In this document: one piece after another, positions 35,952-47,700 of the stretch
How positions within the stretch are numbered: the stretch's first letter is position 1
Layout of the letters: every line of letters begins with the position of its first letter
Assembly: GCF_963678635.1 (NCBI RefSeq)
Contig: NC_087064.1
Location: forward strand, 67,444,025-67,508,024
Reading direction: 5' to 3'
Length of the DNA stretch: 64,000 bases
Source: Symsagittifera roscoffensis
Taxonomy: Eukaryota; Xenacoelomorpha; Acoela; Convolutidae
Made by a program: the position numbers and the translations under genes
Notes under the pieces: model-generated
Databases searched by the model: none
Told to the model about the DNA's origin: nothing
What the model saw: only the letters and a program-made list of their open reading frames with translations

Positions 35952-36261
35952 TATAAAATGATCAATATGATTTACAATTTGTTTTTAAAACATCGAGTCT
36001 ATGTTTGTATGCAAAAGCTTTTTATTCTGCATAGTCAAGAGATTTTGTATGACAAAATGAGTAGTTGCTACACCTCCAATCATACTCTTTATCTCAGAAA
36101 AATACATATAAAATGATCAATATGATTTACAATTTGTTTTTAAAACATCGAGTCTATGTTTGTATGCAAAAGCTTTTTATTCTGCATAGTCAAGAGATTT
36201 TGTATGAGAAAATGAGTAGTTGCTACACCTCCAATCATACTCTTTATCTCAGAAAAATACA
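35952..36261 (+). repeat. Tandem duplication of 155 bp
   Basis: Two nearly identical units starting TATAAAATGATCAATATG at 35952 and 36107. No coding role is seen. Confidence 0.9.
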
Positions 36262-39200
36262 TTCTAAATTCGTGAGCTTTCGTATTAATCCAAGTTGGTA
36301 ACCCTTGTTTTCAAACTTTCCGACAGATTTTCATATTTTCAAAACTTTTTGCAAAAAACTCCGTTTCTGGAGGTTTAGTTTTTCAGTCTATTTTAAGTTC
36401 AACTTACTTTTCATTACAACCAATTGCTTCAACTGATTACATGAAGATGCTTTATACGACAAACAGATTGAGATGTTGCTTTGATTTTTTTTGGGAGGAG
36501 GAGAGGAACATCCCACACTTTGATCTTTTTTATAAACTCCTAAATCTTTCAGTTTAGTTCTCAATATACTCAATATTTAAAACAACCAGACTCATGATGT
36601 TAACTGCTTTCACTGAAGTTTTTGGTTAATTTGACTCACAACCGAAAAAAGCATATACTGCTGAAGGAATAGAATTGATAAAGAAATAGAAAAGCAATTC
36701 AATCACGTGACCAAGAAAACAAGAACTTAGAAATGAAGGTACCACATAACGCAAACCAGGTTCTTTTATGCGCATTAGGTTTCGCAGAACTAGCTGCATC
36801 GTATTGAATAGCATGAATTCTAAAGGTTTTCGGAGTTTCCGTGTCCAGTTAGAACTTTAAAAAGATTTTTTTGGTCCATTTATTTCGAACTTTTGTTCAG
36901 GTCCAAAACAATACAATCACAAAAATGCAGTCTTTTTTCTTTATGTATTTGATGAAATTTCATACCTAATGAAATCAAAAACTCTGAGAACTTTCATCAA
37001 TTTGTGAACGTTCATTTGCTTCACTGCGTTCGTGAAAAACGATACAAATTTTTTTGAATAACTCTACATAAAACAAAACCGAGGGGGTAAAAGCAACCCG
37101 TTTACCAGACTGTTTTTTCCTGAGTTGTCTTTTCGGCTAATTTTCCGAAAGCATTTTTTCCTACAATATTGTAAAAGATCAATTTTTGATATCTGAATGT
37201 TAATTTTTAAACAATTTTGTCTTCCATTATGCAAAGTCCACTCAAACTGCAAAAATTGTGACTCTGCATCCAAATCTTGCAACTTTGGTAAATTTTGAGA
37301 TTCACAATCAGTTAGCATTAATTTCTGCAAGTTTTCTTGTGGGACGATATGGAAAACTCCCAAATTAAATAGAACCATAAGATAAGATTTCTGAAAAAAA
37401 CCAACACATACTGCTCAGCTCAAAGAAAGTTCAAAAACTGATTCAAAAATCTGAATATTTGAATTACATGACTATGATACAATCCCTCGACAAAGTTTTT
37501 GAACATTGCATTTCTTAACAGGCATAAAATCTACCAAGACTTGGGCGAGTTCTTTGAAGTATAGCTCCTTGAAGTATAGTTGGCATAGGCAACTTGCCTC
37601 AAGACTTTTTTCTCCTTTGCAGTGAAGAGTCGAATCTGAATGTATGGTGGCGTGTTCACACTTTACTTCTTGGTTGTGACACAGAGCGTCCTCTTGTTGA
37701 ATGTTGCTATGTGGTACACCGCATGGCATTTAGCAAGTTCCTGCTCCATAGTTGAGTATTTGACAGAGTAGGGTTCCAGTATAGGGGCGAGGGCGAATCC
37801 AGGGTTTTCAGCATCGTGAACAACCTTATTCCGTAATGCTGATATCCCTTCGCCTTGTTTTTCACCAAGATAGACTGGTTGGGATTTTTCTAAAGGTCCC
37901 ATTTTTTTTTAGCAATTGGAAGTAAGGTTGAAGAAAAACCTTCCGATGTAGTGTTTTTGGGACCAAAAAAATCTCCTAGTTCTTTTTTGATTTTTAGAAT
38001 TTCAATAATGTTGGGAAGGATATTATTTCGTGAGTACATTTTTGATTGAAGACTCAGACCAAACTGATCAGTAGTCGAGATTTGAACATAATGATATTTA
38101 GAAAATAATATAGAAAAGGATGTGTCGAGGATGTGTACATTCCAATAAGATATTTTTACCCTCTTTGGAATAATGAGTAGGTGATGGTCCAACTATGGGC
38201 ATTGCAGAGGTGCTAGAACTACTATATAAGCAATTCATTGTAGATATAAATCATTTTTAACAATTAATCGGTGATGGCATCTGCTATGTGTCAGGCATAT
38301 CCCACTTTTTATTCGAATTACTATGCAAAAGTTCATTGTGAAAAATCCATTGTTATTGAAGACTTCTGTGATTCTAGCTTTCATCATTCTGCTCAGTGGA
38401 TTGTTGCAAGTTCCACTTAGTTCTATTCGGATTATCGAACTATCAAATTTTGCGAACATTAGATAAATATCTTTTCACTTACCAAATTGTGGACTGTTTT
38501 TATAATTTATACAAATACAATTTTTCTTCTATTATTGTTTCATCAGGAGGTGAAGTTGTCAATCAGTGAAATCAAGCAGTCAAGCACAGTGTGAATAATA
38601 GAGAATTGCAAAAATTACCCAACGTTGCAATGAAACGCCTGTTGCGAAAAAAACTCAAAAGATATAATCTCAGCTCTGTCCAGAAGCTTTTCTCTATCCA
38701 GACTGTCAAACAACTTTCTTGAATGGGTTCAAAAAGATCAAAAATTAAAGTATGAGTCTCTCATTTTGTTGGTTTTTCCTTGAGATTTTTGGTTCTGTAA
38801 GCAAAGAGCGTGTCAAAATTTCTATTAATTATTGATCTTGTCCAAATTAGTTTATTTAAACTTCAAAGCTTTTTCGACGAATAATTTTGTGTAATTTTTG
38901 AAACGCGTGCAAAAGTTCGCTCAGAATTTGTTGCATGATGTAAATTTTGACGTGATTTTTTCATTAAAAACGCATAATCTATTAATCATTTTACAAATTA
39001 AAAAATTGTGTTGTTTTTTTCCAACAAGTGTGCAACAATTTTTGTGTATTTTTGTAGGATGTCAGTTTTTTTTTGTGGATTTCGAAAAAAATTGCGCAAA
39101 ACCTAACTTGTTTTTTTTTGCTAGTGCAAAGAACTCAAAATTTTGTTATAAAAAACTTGTTAAATTATTGCTAACAAAGTTTTGATATTGATGACTTTGA

Positions 39201-41470
39201 GTGCACTTCCCTCATTGATGATTTTTTATTGATGATTTGTGGTTCTGTAAACAGTGAGCGTGTAAACTTTTCTTTTAATGAGTGATCTTGTCAAGGTTAG
39301 TTTATTTGAATTTCAAAACTTTTTCAACGAATATTTTTATGTAATTTTTGAAACGGGTGCAAAACGCCTGATAAACTTTAATTTTCAACTGTGCAAGAAA
39401 AACTTGTTACATTTTTTTTGCGCAAAATTTTTTGAAATTTTGATGCCACTTGTTTTTGGTTTTTCAAGATGTGTGCTAAATTAAAAACACTGTGAAAAAA
39501 TTGGCTCGATGCAAAAAAAATCTGCCTAATTTATAGCTCGTATGCAAGAACTATAATGATTTTTTTATCATGCGTGCAAGCAATGGTGTGAAATTTTTTA
39601 CAAGATCTTAAAACTGTTGTAGTTTATTCAGCACGTTTTCAAAAAAGTGTTGTAAATTGCAAAATTAGTTTGATTTTTAATCCGTGTGCAAAACTTTTCG
39701 TCAAATTTTTCATGACAGTCTCTATCTCTTCAACTATTTCTTAGATTTGTTTGCTCCTATCTCTTGAAATTAGATGAAAAAAAATTAAATTACAATGCAC
39801 AAGAGATCAATCAGTTTATTTACAAATCAAAAAACTGCCGAGCTGCTGAGTTATCAAAATTATGCAAGTTCCCAAAGGAGCGCAATGCTGCTCTTTCCTC
39901 CATCGCCGGTGGTTCAATCGGCGATTCGCTGACTGGAATCCATGGTTCAAAGAACACCTCATCCTTACTGATTTTAATTGAGTTCTCCGCAGATCCTTTT
40001 TCTTCCCATGGGAAAAAAAATCGTTCAAGGTTTAGCCACATATCTGGAGTCAGAAACCTCAGGGTAATCCATCCCAACTTGTTCTGCATACCTCGAATTC
40101 ATTCCCATCGTTCCAAGCAGTTTTTTGATGATGAAAACCTGCATATGGTGATGTTCACTGAAGTCTATTTTCATGATTTCAACTTTGTGCTACTTCTGAA
40201 GAGTGACATTCATTTGAGTCAAGAAAATTCGAGAGACTGACTCGAGCACCTTGATTATCATCGTTTCTGATAAAAACACGACCAAGTTTCTAAGGTTGTT
40301 ATTCTGAAGCGAGAAGATCTTACTGAGAAATAAGTTGAAGTTACTGAGTAAAAACAACTTGACTGATTTAAAACTAGGAGAGGAGCTAGTTGACGCTAGT
40401 TGACGTTGGTTAATTTGAAACTGAAATGATTTCTATCAAATTTTTAGTGGTACCTTCACTCAAATGCGTGGATTAACCAATCAGAATAGATTTCCCGTAC
40501 ATGGACAGTAAGCGTATCCTATCAGAATTCAGTTCTTTTTGGGGAAATTTTGATGAAAACTCGTTTCCCATCGGAAACAAAGTTCCATTCAAGGTATTTT
40601 TGCAATTTATGGTTTCAAATCACAAGAAAATATGTTCATCTTAGGTTGTAGCTACCAATCAGAGAAAACCTTTTAAGGAATCAAATCTTCCAAAGTAAAA
40701 GAAGAAAAAAATTAGAAATAGTAGCTTTTCTCCAACTTTTTCAACAAGCCAATTAATTTTTTTTAATAAACCATGTGACATTGATGATTTTTAATTAGAT
40801 AGTCAAAAATTTTGACTTTGATGTAAATTTCAGAGAATAGCTCAAAATTGATTAAAGTTTCAAAGCAAATCTCTGGAAATTTTTTTCCAAACTTAATCAA
40901 ACAAAATTTGAATTTTGAAAATTTCGAAAAAAATGAGGGAAACAAAACTTTTGCAGGGAGATTTGACAATTTTAGGAATTGGTTAGGAAATGAAAAGAGT
41001 CTTTGAAGTTTTATGACACGATCTTTTGATTAATTGCAATTTTTCTTAAAAAAATATGTTTTTTTTTTCATGTCGGGTGTAATTTGGCTGTAAGTTTAAA
41101 TCTTTGATGGTCAAAACACGGTATAAAATTGAACTCTTGAGTGAATTTCTCAAATAAGCCCCTACTCAGTCGTAGAGCTCTATTTTGGACAATACGAATG
41201 TCTCTAAAAAATTGTGAAAAAAGTATGAATCCAGATCTATTTCATGAATGAGAAAATCACACGGAAATTTTTGTCTTTTTTATTTTAGAATAACTCATCA
41301 AACTGTTTTTATCTGACATTTATCAAATAATGATCATATTTAATTCAACGTTGTGTCTAAAAACTGCTGAGTTCTGATTGGTCGAAAAATTTTCTGGAAA
41401 ACACTGGAATTTTCGTCATAAATGGTATTGTTCGTAGGCAAAGACGTCATTACCATAAAAAATCAGCGCG
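36262..41470. other. GPCR intron with unrecognised degenerate sequence
   Basis: Two imperfect copies of an approximately 450-bp unit start near 38785 and 39236 (GGTTCTGTAA.C..(A)GAGCGTGT...). Minus-strand ORFs at 37064-37378, 37472-37902 and 37890-38192 could be further Polinton gene debris by position, but I cannot identify them. A slightly GC-richer minus ORF at 39820-40089 (contains AALRSFGNLHNFDNSAARQF) is also unassigned. Confidence 0.4.
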
Positions 41471-42309
41471 GGCGGTGACGTCACTTCGATATAAAGGTTG
41501 ACGTCAATTCCGCAAAAATAAGTTTTGCGTAGATGTTGAAGTCATTCATAAAGAAGAAATAAAGTCATGGCCATAAAAGGATATTTCGTAGGCGATGACG
41601 TCACTGTTAGTAAAAATAGAATTTTTTAATTAGATTGAGTCATTAATTTCATTTGCAAATCTGAAATTTTCAATTCAAATTTGCTTCAGTTTTTACAATT
41701 CGTTGCTTCGCGAAAAGAAAAAAACTAAGTTTTTTTCTCGTTTTTTTCTCATTTTTTTCAATTGGTACTTTAAGTTTAAAGTTCAACAAATGAAACTTGA
41801 AAAGCAAAAGGTCCGAACTGTATTTTTATACAGAGAGCAAAGAGGAGATGGATTTTGATTTGGCCATGAAGCTAATTTTTAATCAGTCGACGGTTTGTTC
41901 TTCTCGTGAACAAGAGTTCCCAAGTTACTACTCTCTCCAACAATATTAAAGAAAATAGCATGGAGCTTATGATTCGGTGGCCGACCTGAAAAAGATTAAG
42001 GAGGAATAAAGGGAGGATGGCGAGACACTGAAAGAACTTGTCAACATTTTTCTGTGCTTGTCAACACTTTTTGCTGGATAAGGAGATAGAATTTGGAAGA
42101 CAAAAGTTTTTAACTTCCGTCTGTCAAAGTTAGATACTAAATTATTCAATTTCAAATAATTCTACCGCTAAAATCAACATTGGTCTAGGGTTTGTTGTTT
42201 GATATTTTGAGATTGATACATATCGATATTGCTACGCCCATGAAAAAAAAATTTGTTCGAAAAATTTCATTTGGTGTTTGCTAAGGAAGACTTGATAACA
42301 GTTCACCGG

Positions 42310-45080
42310 AAAGTCGAAAAATATGTTTTTAAGGTGCAATGTGCCAAGAAACGTCAAACACAATCAAGAGATTCAAGTTGATCATTAACGTTACAATTTT
42401 TGCAACTTTGCTTAAAAACATCTCAAATGGATGTCCGGACTTTGTCTTAGTTGAGCTTTTACAATCACATACGCAATTGAACTTTCTGTTAACCAATCAA
42501 GACCAGGAACCATACAAAGGTATTTTTTGTCCTTTTCTAGCATTAGCCACGTACATGTACGGACTCAATGATCTCAAATCTCAAATTTTTAGATACTTTA
42601 CAAATTTATATCAAAGTCTGGTCAAGATCGTAAAACCTTCGTGAAGTTTTCCTTGAACACTTAACTGTTGTCGAGAAAATTGTGCAAAAAAAAACATTTT
42701 TTTTATAGGATTGCGATATCCAACAAGAAAAGTATGTAGAAGAACTAGCTCAGCGAAGTATTGGAAGATTTGATAAACGGTCATACCACGTAGCTTCAAC
42801 ACTCGTAGGATTCATTTAGATAATTTCTTCAAGTGTTTTCGATGCCCTAGTTATGAAACTTTTTTCCACAGATCAGATCACTTCAAAAACATCTCCTAAC
42901 CGGCAGAACTTGTTTGCCCGAAGAACGTGTATGAACTTCGCGTAACCTTGTTTGGAAAACTAGAAGGATTCAGTCTTGCAGTTTCTGAAGCAAACAAACT
43001 TTTTAATAATTTAGCAATTTTCAGTTTTGAGTCAGTTTGCGTTCCTACAGAGGAAGTAAAAGAAACACAAACTACCACCTGGATTGAAATCATGTTCAAG
43101 TTTCCGTCTCTATATCATCGAGTTTGATTGGAAAACCCATCTTTTTCTACAAAAAAGATCAATCGAACTTGATTTTTAATTTTTTTTTAGCTACCTCTAT
43201 CTGTTGACTGAACAAAGTATGCTGGAGATGAGAACATAATTTCAAGAAATTGAATTAGCCAACAATGAACCAATGGAAAAGTTTTTTGATCAGCTGAACA
43301 AATGAGGTAAAAACTAGTTAAGTAACAAATTTGAGTCAGAAGATGAATGCACTGAAGATTTGAAAGAAGCAAAGATGTCAACACAACTTTCGCGATTTCA
43401 GAAAAATCAAATCATTGATTTGAAACAATATCCGGAGAGATATGTGAATACTGAACCTGTTTTTGGAATCAACAGTGGTAGTTATAAATTGAGCTTGATG
43501 CTTAATCCCTTATTTGTTTCGCAATAAAGAACAAGAGACATCAGTCAGTAAAAAAAGGAACCGTTTTTATATCTTTCAAGTTCAAAGATGTACGATTTCT
43601 TGACATAAAGAAAATTCTGGGTGAAGCAATAACTCTGGACTCGTTTCTTAAAGCATGTAAAATTAGCGAAACGAAAAAATTCTCCTCCTATGAGTGGTTT
43701 GACAACCCAGACAAACTTGATTTCCTAAATTGCCACCGTATGAAGCCTTTTCAGTAAACTTAGAAATAAAAATCCTGTAGACAAAGAATGAAAAAATCAT
43801 GAGAAACTGAGTAAGAGTGGGCTTGATGAGCAACAACCAATGAAAAAGCTTCAAATCAAGACTTAACTTCCATCCGGTTAGGATACTTGGCAGAAAAACA
43901 GAATGACTGCGTTCAAAGACTTTTTGCAGTGGTACAACTACAAGAACAACGATGTCGCTCCAAACCCGGAAGCTATGCAGAAAGCGACTCAATTTCATCA
44001 TAACCCAGCAATTAAAATGATGAAACTTGGATACACACTTCCAAACCTAGCAAACATATGTCTGCACAAATCTACAAATTAAAAACTTTATCCGTTTTGC
44101 GAAAGTGATAAAGATTTATATGAAAAACACTAGAAGAAATGATCGATGGTCTGTAGTTGATGAGATTTTTCATGAAAGTCATCAATTTTATGTAAATGAA
44201 TCGTTGGAATTGATGCAGCTTCAACCAACTTGGAACTGATGCAAGCCAGCTTTACTCAATGTTGAAAGATGTGCCAACAAGACTGTACTCGAGATCGGAT
44301 TTGACACCGATATTCAATTTTGAGAATTTGGAACAAAGACCAGAATGCAAAATTGAGAGCTTTTTCAAATCTGAAAAATAAAAGAAAATCTACCGTTTTT
44401 TTGTGAACGGTTACCATCACTGTTGCTCCTGTAAAAAAGGTCGACCCTCCTTAACAGATCAGGATATTGAGCGAGTTAATAAGAATAGAGGAATGGATGA
44501 CATGAAACGGGAGTGCACTAAAGAGAAAGGATACAAAGTTGAAGAAATATGGGAGTCTGAGTGGTGGGAAACCATCTCAGAACTCATTTTCAAAAAAAAC
44601 TTCTTTCCACAGACTCCTTTTTAGCAAAAATTAAAGATGCAACTCTTTTTGACTATGTTCAGTGCATTTTAGTTGTTACAGACAAAATAAAATCAAAATT
44701 AGCCAAGTTTCCTCCAAGTTTCAAAAACACTGAATTTGAAAGGAGCCATATTAGAGACTACCTGAAAAACTAGGCAATTGAGAACAAAATATTAAAACAT
44801 TCTCAAAGAATGCTGATATCTAGCTTCAAGCTAGAAAATGGAACAGTTATAATTCCTCTCTTCTTTTTTTGGAACTTGGCTTCCAGTGCACCAAAAATTA
44901 CTGTTTCGTTCATTATTCTCCTCAAAAACATTTCCAAAGTTTCGTTCAATCAGTTGTTGATTTTAGTTGTTTATCAGGAGTTGTAGCCGAAACAATGATA
45001 TTTTGGGTAGTTCCTCCAACGGTGTAGTGTGCAAAAACTTTTACCATTGACTTACCATGAAACAAAAACCTTAAGTTTCT
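42310..45080 (+). pseudogene. Polinton/Maverick type-B DNA polymerase relic
   Basis: Degenerate + strand pieces occur in the order of protein-primed family-B polymerases of Mavericks. At 42991-43075 is LFNNLAIFSFESVCV (exonuclease I region, with Ser where the motif Asp is expected). At 43455-43490 is VFGINSGSYKLSLM. At 43590-43710 are FLDIKKILGEAITLDSFLKA, then YEWFDNPDKLDF. At 44020-44080 is KLGYTLPNLANICLHKST. At 44635-44775 is LFDYVQCILVVTDKI...FKNTEF, and near 44810 is MLISSFKLENG. Many stops and frame changes occur, and the polymerase palm beyond is lost. Opposite in strand to the capsid and integrase relics, as in many Polintons. Confidence 0.75.
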
Positions 45081-45831
45081 TGCTCATCCTTTAGTTTTAT
45101 TTACTTTATTGACCTAACAGATGAAAAAATGTCCCAGATCTGAGAATAAATTACGGCACTATAGTTAGTTCTATGAATTGAATCGGCTAAAACATAGGCC
45201 ATTTTTCACCTTAAACTGGCCCAACGTTTTTTTTTCTAAAAATTAATCAAGTCATGGCCAGTTGTCAAATTTGGGTGCCATTTTGTAGAGAAAGCATATA
45301 ATTTTTTGCAAATTTTTATAAAGTGAAGGTTGAAGTTTTATTTGGTTCATCGGTATTTTGCAGTTGCTTTTCAATGTCGCCCAGATTATAGTCTTATTCT
45401 TTGCACTTTTTGTCAAATCCTTCAAAAGTTTGCAATATCGGAAAAATCCTCGACAATTCCAAAGATTATACGCACTTAAAAGTTGAATACTTTCTTGGAA
45501 TTCGAGGGTTTTCTAAGTAAAGATCTGAAATTTTTTTTCCAAAATTTGAGGGTTTTATGCACTAAGTTTGTTCTCTTAAAAATTATTAAGAATTTTTGAG
45601 TGTTAAGATCAACAACAAACAATTAATCAAGCTTTATGTTAATCACTACAATCAGTTTTCAGCCGCTGCGGCACTAAGCATATGTATTAAAAATGCTCAA
45701 TTAAAGTCTTTTGGCACATTTGGATAATTTTTCGAAATACTTTGAGGAATACTGAAAAGTCGTCCGCCTGAAAAATTCAAAAAGTCTTGTGCTCTGACCT
45801 GACACCTCCCTATCCCCCCCCCCTGTTCTAG
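45081..45831. other. GPCR intron end, no gene seen
   Basis: AT-rich, ending in a poly-C stretch and the acceptor TTCTAG immediately before the exon. Confidence 0.5.
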
Positions 45832-45973
45832 GCGCCCCTGATCCACTGCAGCTTCACCCTGGAGAACACTTGGTGGGTGAATACTCTGTTGTACACTGTG
45901 GTCGCCCTCCTCCTCCCCCTCCTCCTCATCCCCTTCTGCTACTACAAAATATGGACCAAAGCCGCATCTTCAG
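45832..45973 (+). CDS. GPCR exon, ECL2-TM5
   Basis: It encodes APLIHCSFTLENTWW, with the extracellular-loop-2 cysteine that pairs with the TM3 cysteine, then TLLYTVVALLLPLLLIP and FCYYKIW (TM5 and its cytoplasmic end). The acceptor is TTCTAG and the donor TCAG|GTGAAC, phase 1. Confidence 0.85.
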
Positions 45974-46209
45974 GTGAACACATCACACACCACGCAAACT
46001 TTTTGAATATAGTTTTTGTTTTAATTTTTATTTTTCGAAAAAACCATAGCCAGAATTGACCTTTTTGATAATTTTATAAGCATCCTGCGTTCCCCTCATC
46101 ACAGAAGGGCCAAAAAAACACAATTTTGAAAAATAAGATTTTTTTAAAGTTTTTTTTTGAAAAAATTGGGTCGGAAATTTTGTTGCTGCTTGCAGAGCAG
46201 CCGCCTACT

Positions 46210-46649
46210 CAGGGCGGATTTAGGGGGGGGGGGGGGTTTGGTGGGCGGACGCTTTCTTCCCCCTAAGGGATTCGACCCCCTGCCGACCCAAAGGGTCCCC
46301 CCTTTGATACCTTTTAATAAATCCATTTTTGGCCTACCGACCCTAAAATTTTTTCTAAGGGCGCCTTAGGCGCCAATATTAATTATTTTTTGAGGGGGAG
46401 CGCGCGCCAAAAAAACGCGATTTTTTTGTCAAAATTTTTCAAAAAATGCCCAAAAACGGCTTTTTTGACTGTTTTTCAAAAATTTTCCTGCGGCGGAGAA
46501 AACTTTGCCAAAATAGGGGCAAAACAGTGCTTTGGGAGAGCTCAAAAAATCAATTTGGTCGACCTAAAAAAAAAGGTCGTCAAACTTTTCGAAAATTTTT
46601 TAAAAATCCGCCCCCCCCCCCCCTCGAGATAATCCTAGATCCGCCCCTG
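46210..46649 (+). mobile_element. hAT-type miniature element with 8-bp target duplication
   Basis: It starts CAGGGCGGATTTAGGG and ends CTAGATCCGCCCCTG. It is flanked on both sides by CGCCTACT (46202-46209 and 46650-46657), the 8-bp target duplication expected of hAT elements. 440 bp with long G and C runs near the ends and no coding capacity. Inserted in the GPCR intron between the TM5 and TM6 exons. Confidence 0.9.
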
Positions 46650-46751
46650 CGCCTACTCTTGCTTCTTTTTTATATTTTCAAAGTTTAAGATTAGTTTTGA
46701 TTTTATGAACGTTCCTTTTTCTCTCGTTTTGTATATTTCCCAAACTTCCAG

Positions 46752-46910
46752 GTGCGGTGGCGAAGAGTGAGCGTCGTCAGCGAGAGCAGAAGCAGCTCGT
46801 CATCTCTCTCCTTCTCATTTTCTTCGTCTGTCTCATCACCTGGCTGCCCCTCGCTGTCATCATATTCGCAGTCGGCGTCGACAACAAATACGCCGCATAC
46901 GTTCCCGAAG
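46752..46910 (+). CDS. GPCR exon, intracellular loop 3-TM6
   Basis: A short basic loop (AKSERRQREQKQ) precedes LVISLLLIFFVCLITWLPLA, TM6 with TWLP in the place of the usual CWxP. The acceptor is TTCCAG and the donor CCGAAG|GTAACC, phase 1. Loop 3 is short, about 20 residues. Confidence 0.85.
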
Positions 46911-47192
46911 GTAACCCAACCCGAGCGGCACAGTTACAATGCTTAATCTTTCAAACTTACGGGGGCGAAGGTAACCCCACGTATACATTCCCGAAGGTTA
47001 TCCAACCCAGACCGCATAATTGCAAGTAATTCATTAAAACTTAAGGGAGCGGACGCCCGTTTCTCAACTATTTGACCCCTTTCACCTAAATATTCACGCC
47101 TTCTTTTTCATTATTTTACAAATCAATTTTTGGCCGACTAATCTTAAAAAGTTTCAAATGGTGTCTTCGGTGCTAATAGATACTAATTTTGA

Positions 47193-47700
47193 AAAAAAGC
47201 TTCGCCAAAAAAGTAAAAATTAGTAGTGTCGTGGATTCCACAACGAGCGAGTATAGCTAGTTGTTCCAGATTCCGCAAATTTAAGCGGATTCTGCCATTT
47301 GTAAGCGTAAACTGCAAATGTAATTGAATATTGCAAAATTTTAAAGTATAATCTAATGATGTAAATGGATTCCGCAAATCGTAACCGGATATCGCAAACT
47401 CGAACAAATTCTCCAAATCTGCAGCCTAGAGTAAACAGCTTGTATACTTGTTTCGGATTCTACGAGCTGTTCCGGAATCATCAAAAAATTTTCCGGGTTC
47501 TGCAAATTTGGTTGCGATAGATTTGAGTGATTAGTGTGCATGGTAAATTTGTATAAATACACATAAATTCCACAAAATTGTAATCCAGAATACAATGATT
47601 TTTTATTTATTTTGCCTTCTACAAAACAATTTGGATTTCGAGAACTTGGTCGCGGATTCTGCATATTTGGCTGCGATCGATTTAGGAGACTCGTGTTTAA
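47193..47700. repeat. Degenerate copy of the ATTCCGC-motif element
   Basis: The stretch from GGATTCCACAACGAGCGAG to about 47300 resembles 13425-13500 base by base (AGTTGTTCC.GATTCCGCA). Spaced ATTCCGC-like motifs continue to about 47660. No intact terminal repeats were seen. Confidence 0.55.
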
